In this document: positions 6,294 to 6,730 of the stretch, piece by piece
How positions within the stretch are numbered: position 1 is the stretch's first letter
Layout: each line of letters begins with the position of its first letter
NCBI GenBank assembly: GCA_021820785.1
Contig: JAKADE010000154.1
Location: 1-6,730 of the forward strand
Source of the DNA: Pseudomonadota bacterium
Lineage (GTDB): Bacteria; Pseudomonadota; Gammaproteobacteria; Steroidobacterales; Steroidobacteraceae
DNA: 6,730 nucleotides
Direction: 5' to 3'
The notes under the pieces: model-generated
What the model saw: only the letters and a program-made list of their open reading frames with translations
Databases searched by the model: none
Told to the model about the DNA's origin: nothing
Translations under genes and position numbers: made by a program

Positions 6294-6730
6294 TCACGAT
6301 TGAATCAGGAGCATGGCCGCACCGCGTGTCCCGCTCGCATCGCCAAAGCGGGCCGCGGTGAATTTAACCTCACGTCCCGCCATGCGCTGGTCCTGAAACG
6401 CCTCGGCCAGCATGGCCGCGACGCCGGGAATTCTGGACAGCCCGCCCCCGAGCACGACACAGTCCATGTCGATGGTGCATTGGGCCGTGTAGATCAGCTC
6501 CGCCACCAGCGTGACCCACTGGCGCATCGCGCCGCTCATGGCGGCATCATCCGCGCGGGCCCGCTCGGCGATCTGTGCGGGCGAACACTCTTGCGCGCCG
6601 TGATGGCTCGCCAACCGCACCAGACCGGGACCGGAGACGAGCGTCTCGTAGCAGCCGACACGGCCGCAACCGCACGCGATCAGAGGCAGATCCCACTCCC
6701 TCACGAACCGTCCCGGAATGCCCAGATGGC
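6294..6730 (-). CDS. ROK-family N-acetylhexosamine kinase, C-terminal part (5' end outside window)
   Basis: About 145 C-terminal residues are visible and the frame is open to the right edge, so the ATP-binding N-terminal half is missing. The zinc motif CGCGRVGC (codons at 6651-6674), followed by YETLVSGPG, is the ROK signature CxCGxxGCxE. A His codon at 6726-6728 sits where the ROK zinc-binding His lies in E. coli NagK, and the bases before it allow the expected Gly. WDLPLIACGCG aligns with DFPLRRCGCG of NagK, VVLGGGLS with VVIGGGLS, and GDASGTRGAAML with GDAGGMRGAAFL. The reaction would be ATP-dependent phosphorylation of a free N-acetylhexosamine at C6. The neighbours suggest GalNAc (AgaK) or GlcNAc (NagK); the visible part cannot separate these. 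It lies 19 nt upstream of the AgaZ-like gene and is probably in the same operon. A non-kinase ROK repressor is less likely given the NagK resemblance, but the N-terminus is needed to exclude it. Confidence 0.88.
   Translation of the reverse strand, partial: HLGIPGRFVREWDLPLIACGCGRVGCYETLVSGPGLVRLASHHGAQECSPAQIAERARADDAAMSGAMRQWVTLVAELIYTAQCTIDMDCVVLGGGLSRIPGVAAMLAEAFQDQRMAGREVKFTAARFGDASGTRGAAMLLIQS

Noticed and set aside
5447..6361. Plus-strand open frame of 304 codons opposite the AgaZ-like gene
   Set aside because: Antisense shadow; the minus-strand protein matches its family from end to end.

Overview
The window is a stretch of a Gram-negative genome carrying amino-sugar uptake and catabolism genes. 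All four supported genes lie on the minus strand, so the biological order runs from high to low coordinates: a ROK-family sugar kinase (cut by the right edge), a tagatose-bisphosphate aldolase Z-subunit family protein (AgaZ/KbaZ/GatZ), an N-acetylhexosamine-6-phosphate deacetylase (NagA/AgaA family), then a 408-nt gap and a large TonB-dependent outer-membrane receptor. The receptor proves an outer membrane. Its plug resembles the TonB-Xanth-Caul receptor group, and with the high G+C of the enzyme genes this suggests a proteobacterium, for example Xanthomonadales or Caulobacterales-like. The genus cannot be named from this sequence.

Layout: 1-245 holds no gene I can support. 246-286 is a strong intrinsic terminator on the minus strand, and 326-355 is a second, perfect hairpin just after the receptor stop codon. 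366-3329 is the receptor, probably starting at a GTG behind a purine-rich ribosome binding site. 3330-3737 is a regulatory gap with a candidate promoter for the receptor and several palindromes. 3738-5000 (deacetylase) and 4997-6274 (AgaZ-like) overlap by four bases (GTGA). The AgaZ-like gene starts 19 nt after the stop of the kinase gene (6294 to beyond 6730). The three enzyme genes look like one operon; the receptor probably has its own promoter.

How they fit: the receptor would bring an amino sugar or oligosaccharide across the outer membrane. After inner-membrane transport (not in the window) the kinase would make N-acetylhexosamine-6-phosphate and the deacetylase would give hexosamine-6-phosphate and acetate. 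The AgaZ family acts at the tagatose-phosphate stage, which belongs to N-acetylgalactosamine/galactosamine breakdown and not to the GlcNAc route through fructose-6-phosphate. The best reading is therefore a GalNAc utilisation locus of the type described in Proteobacteria. The expected deaminase/isomerase (AgaS), aldolase (AgaY), permease and repressor are not in this window and may lie beyond the right edge. I see no CRISPR array, tRNA, rRNA or intact mobile element. Nothing here is clearly a wholly new system; the most interesting points are the altered active-site loops of the deacetylase and the palindrome inside the receptor promoter.
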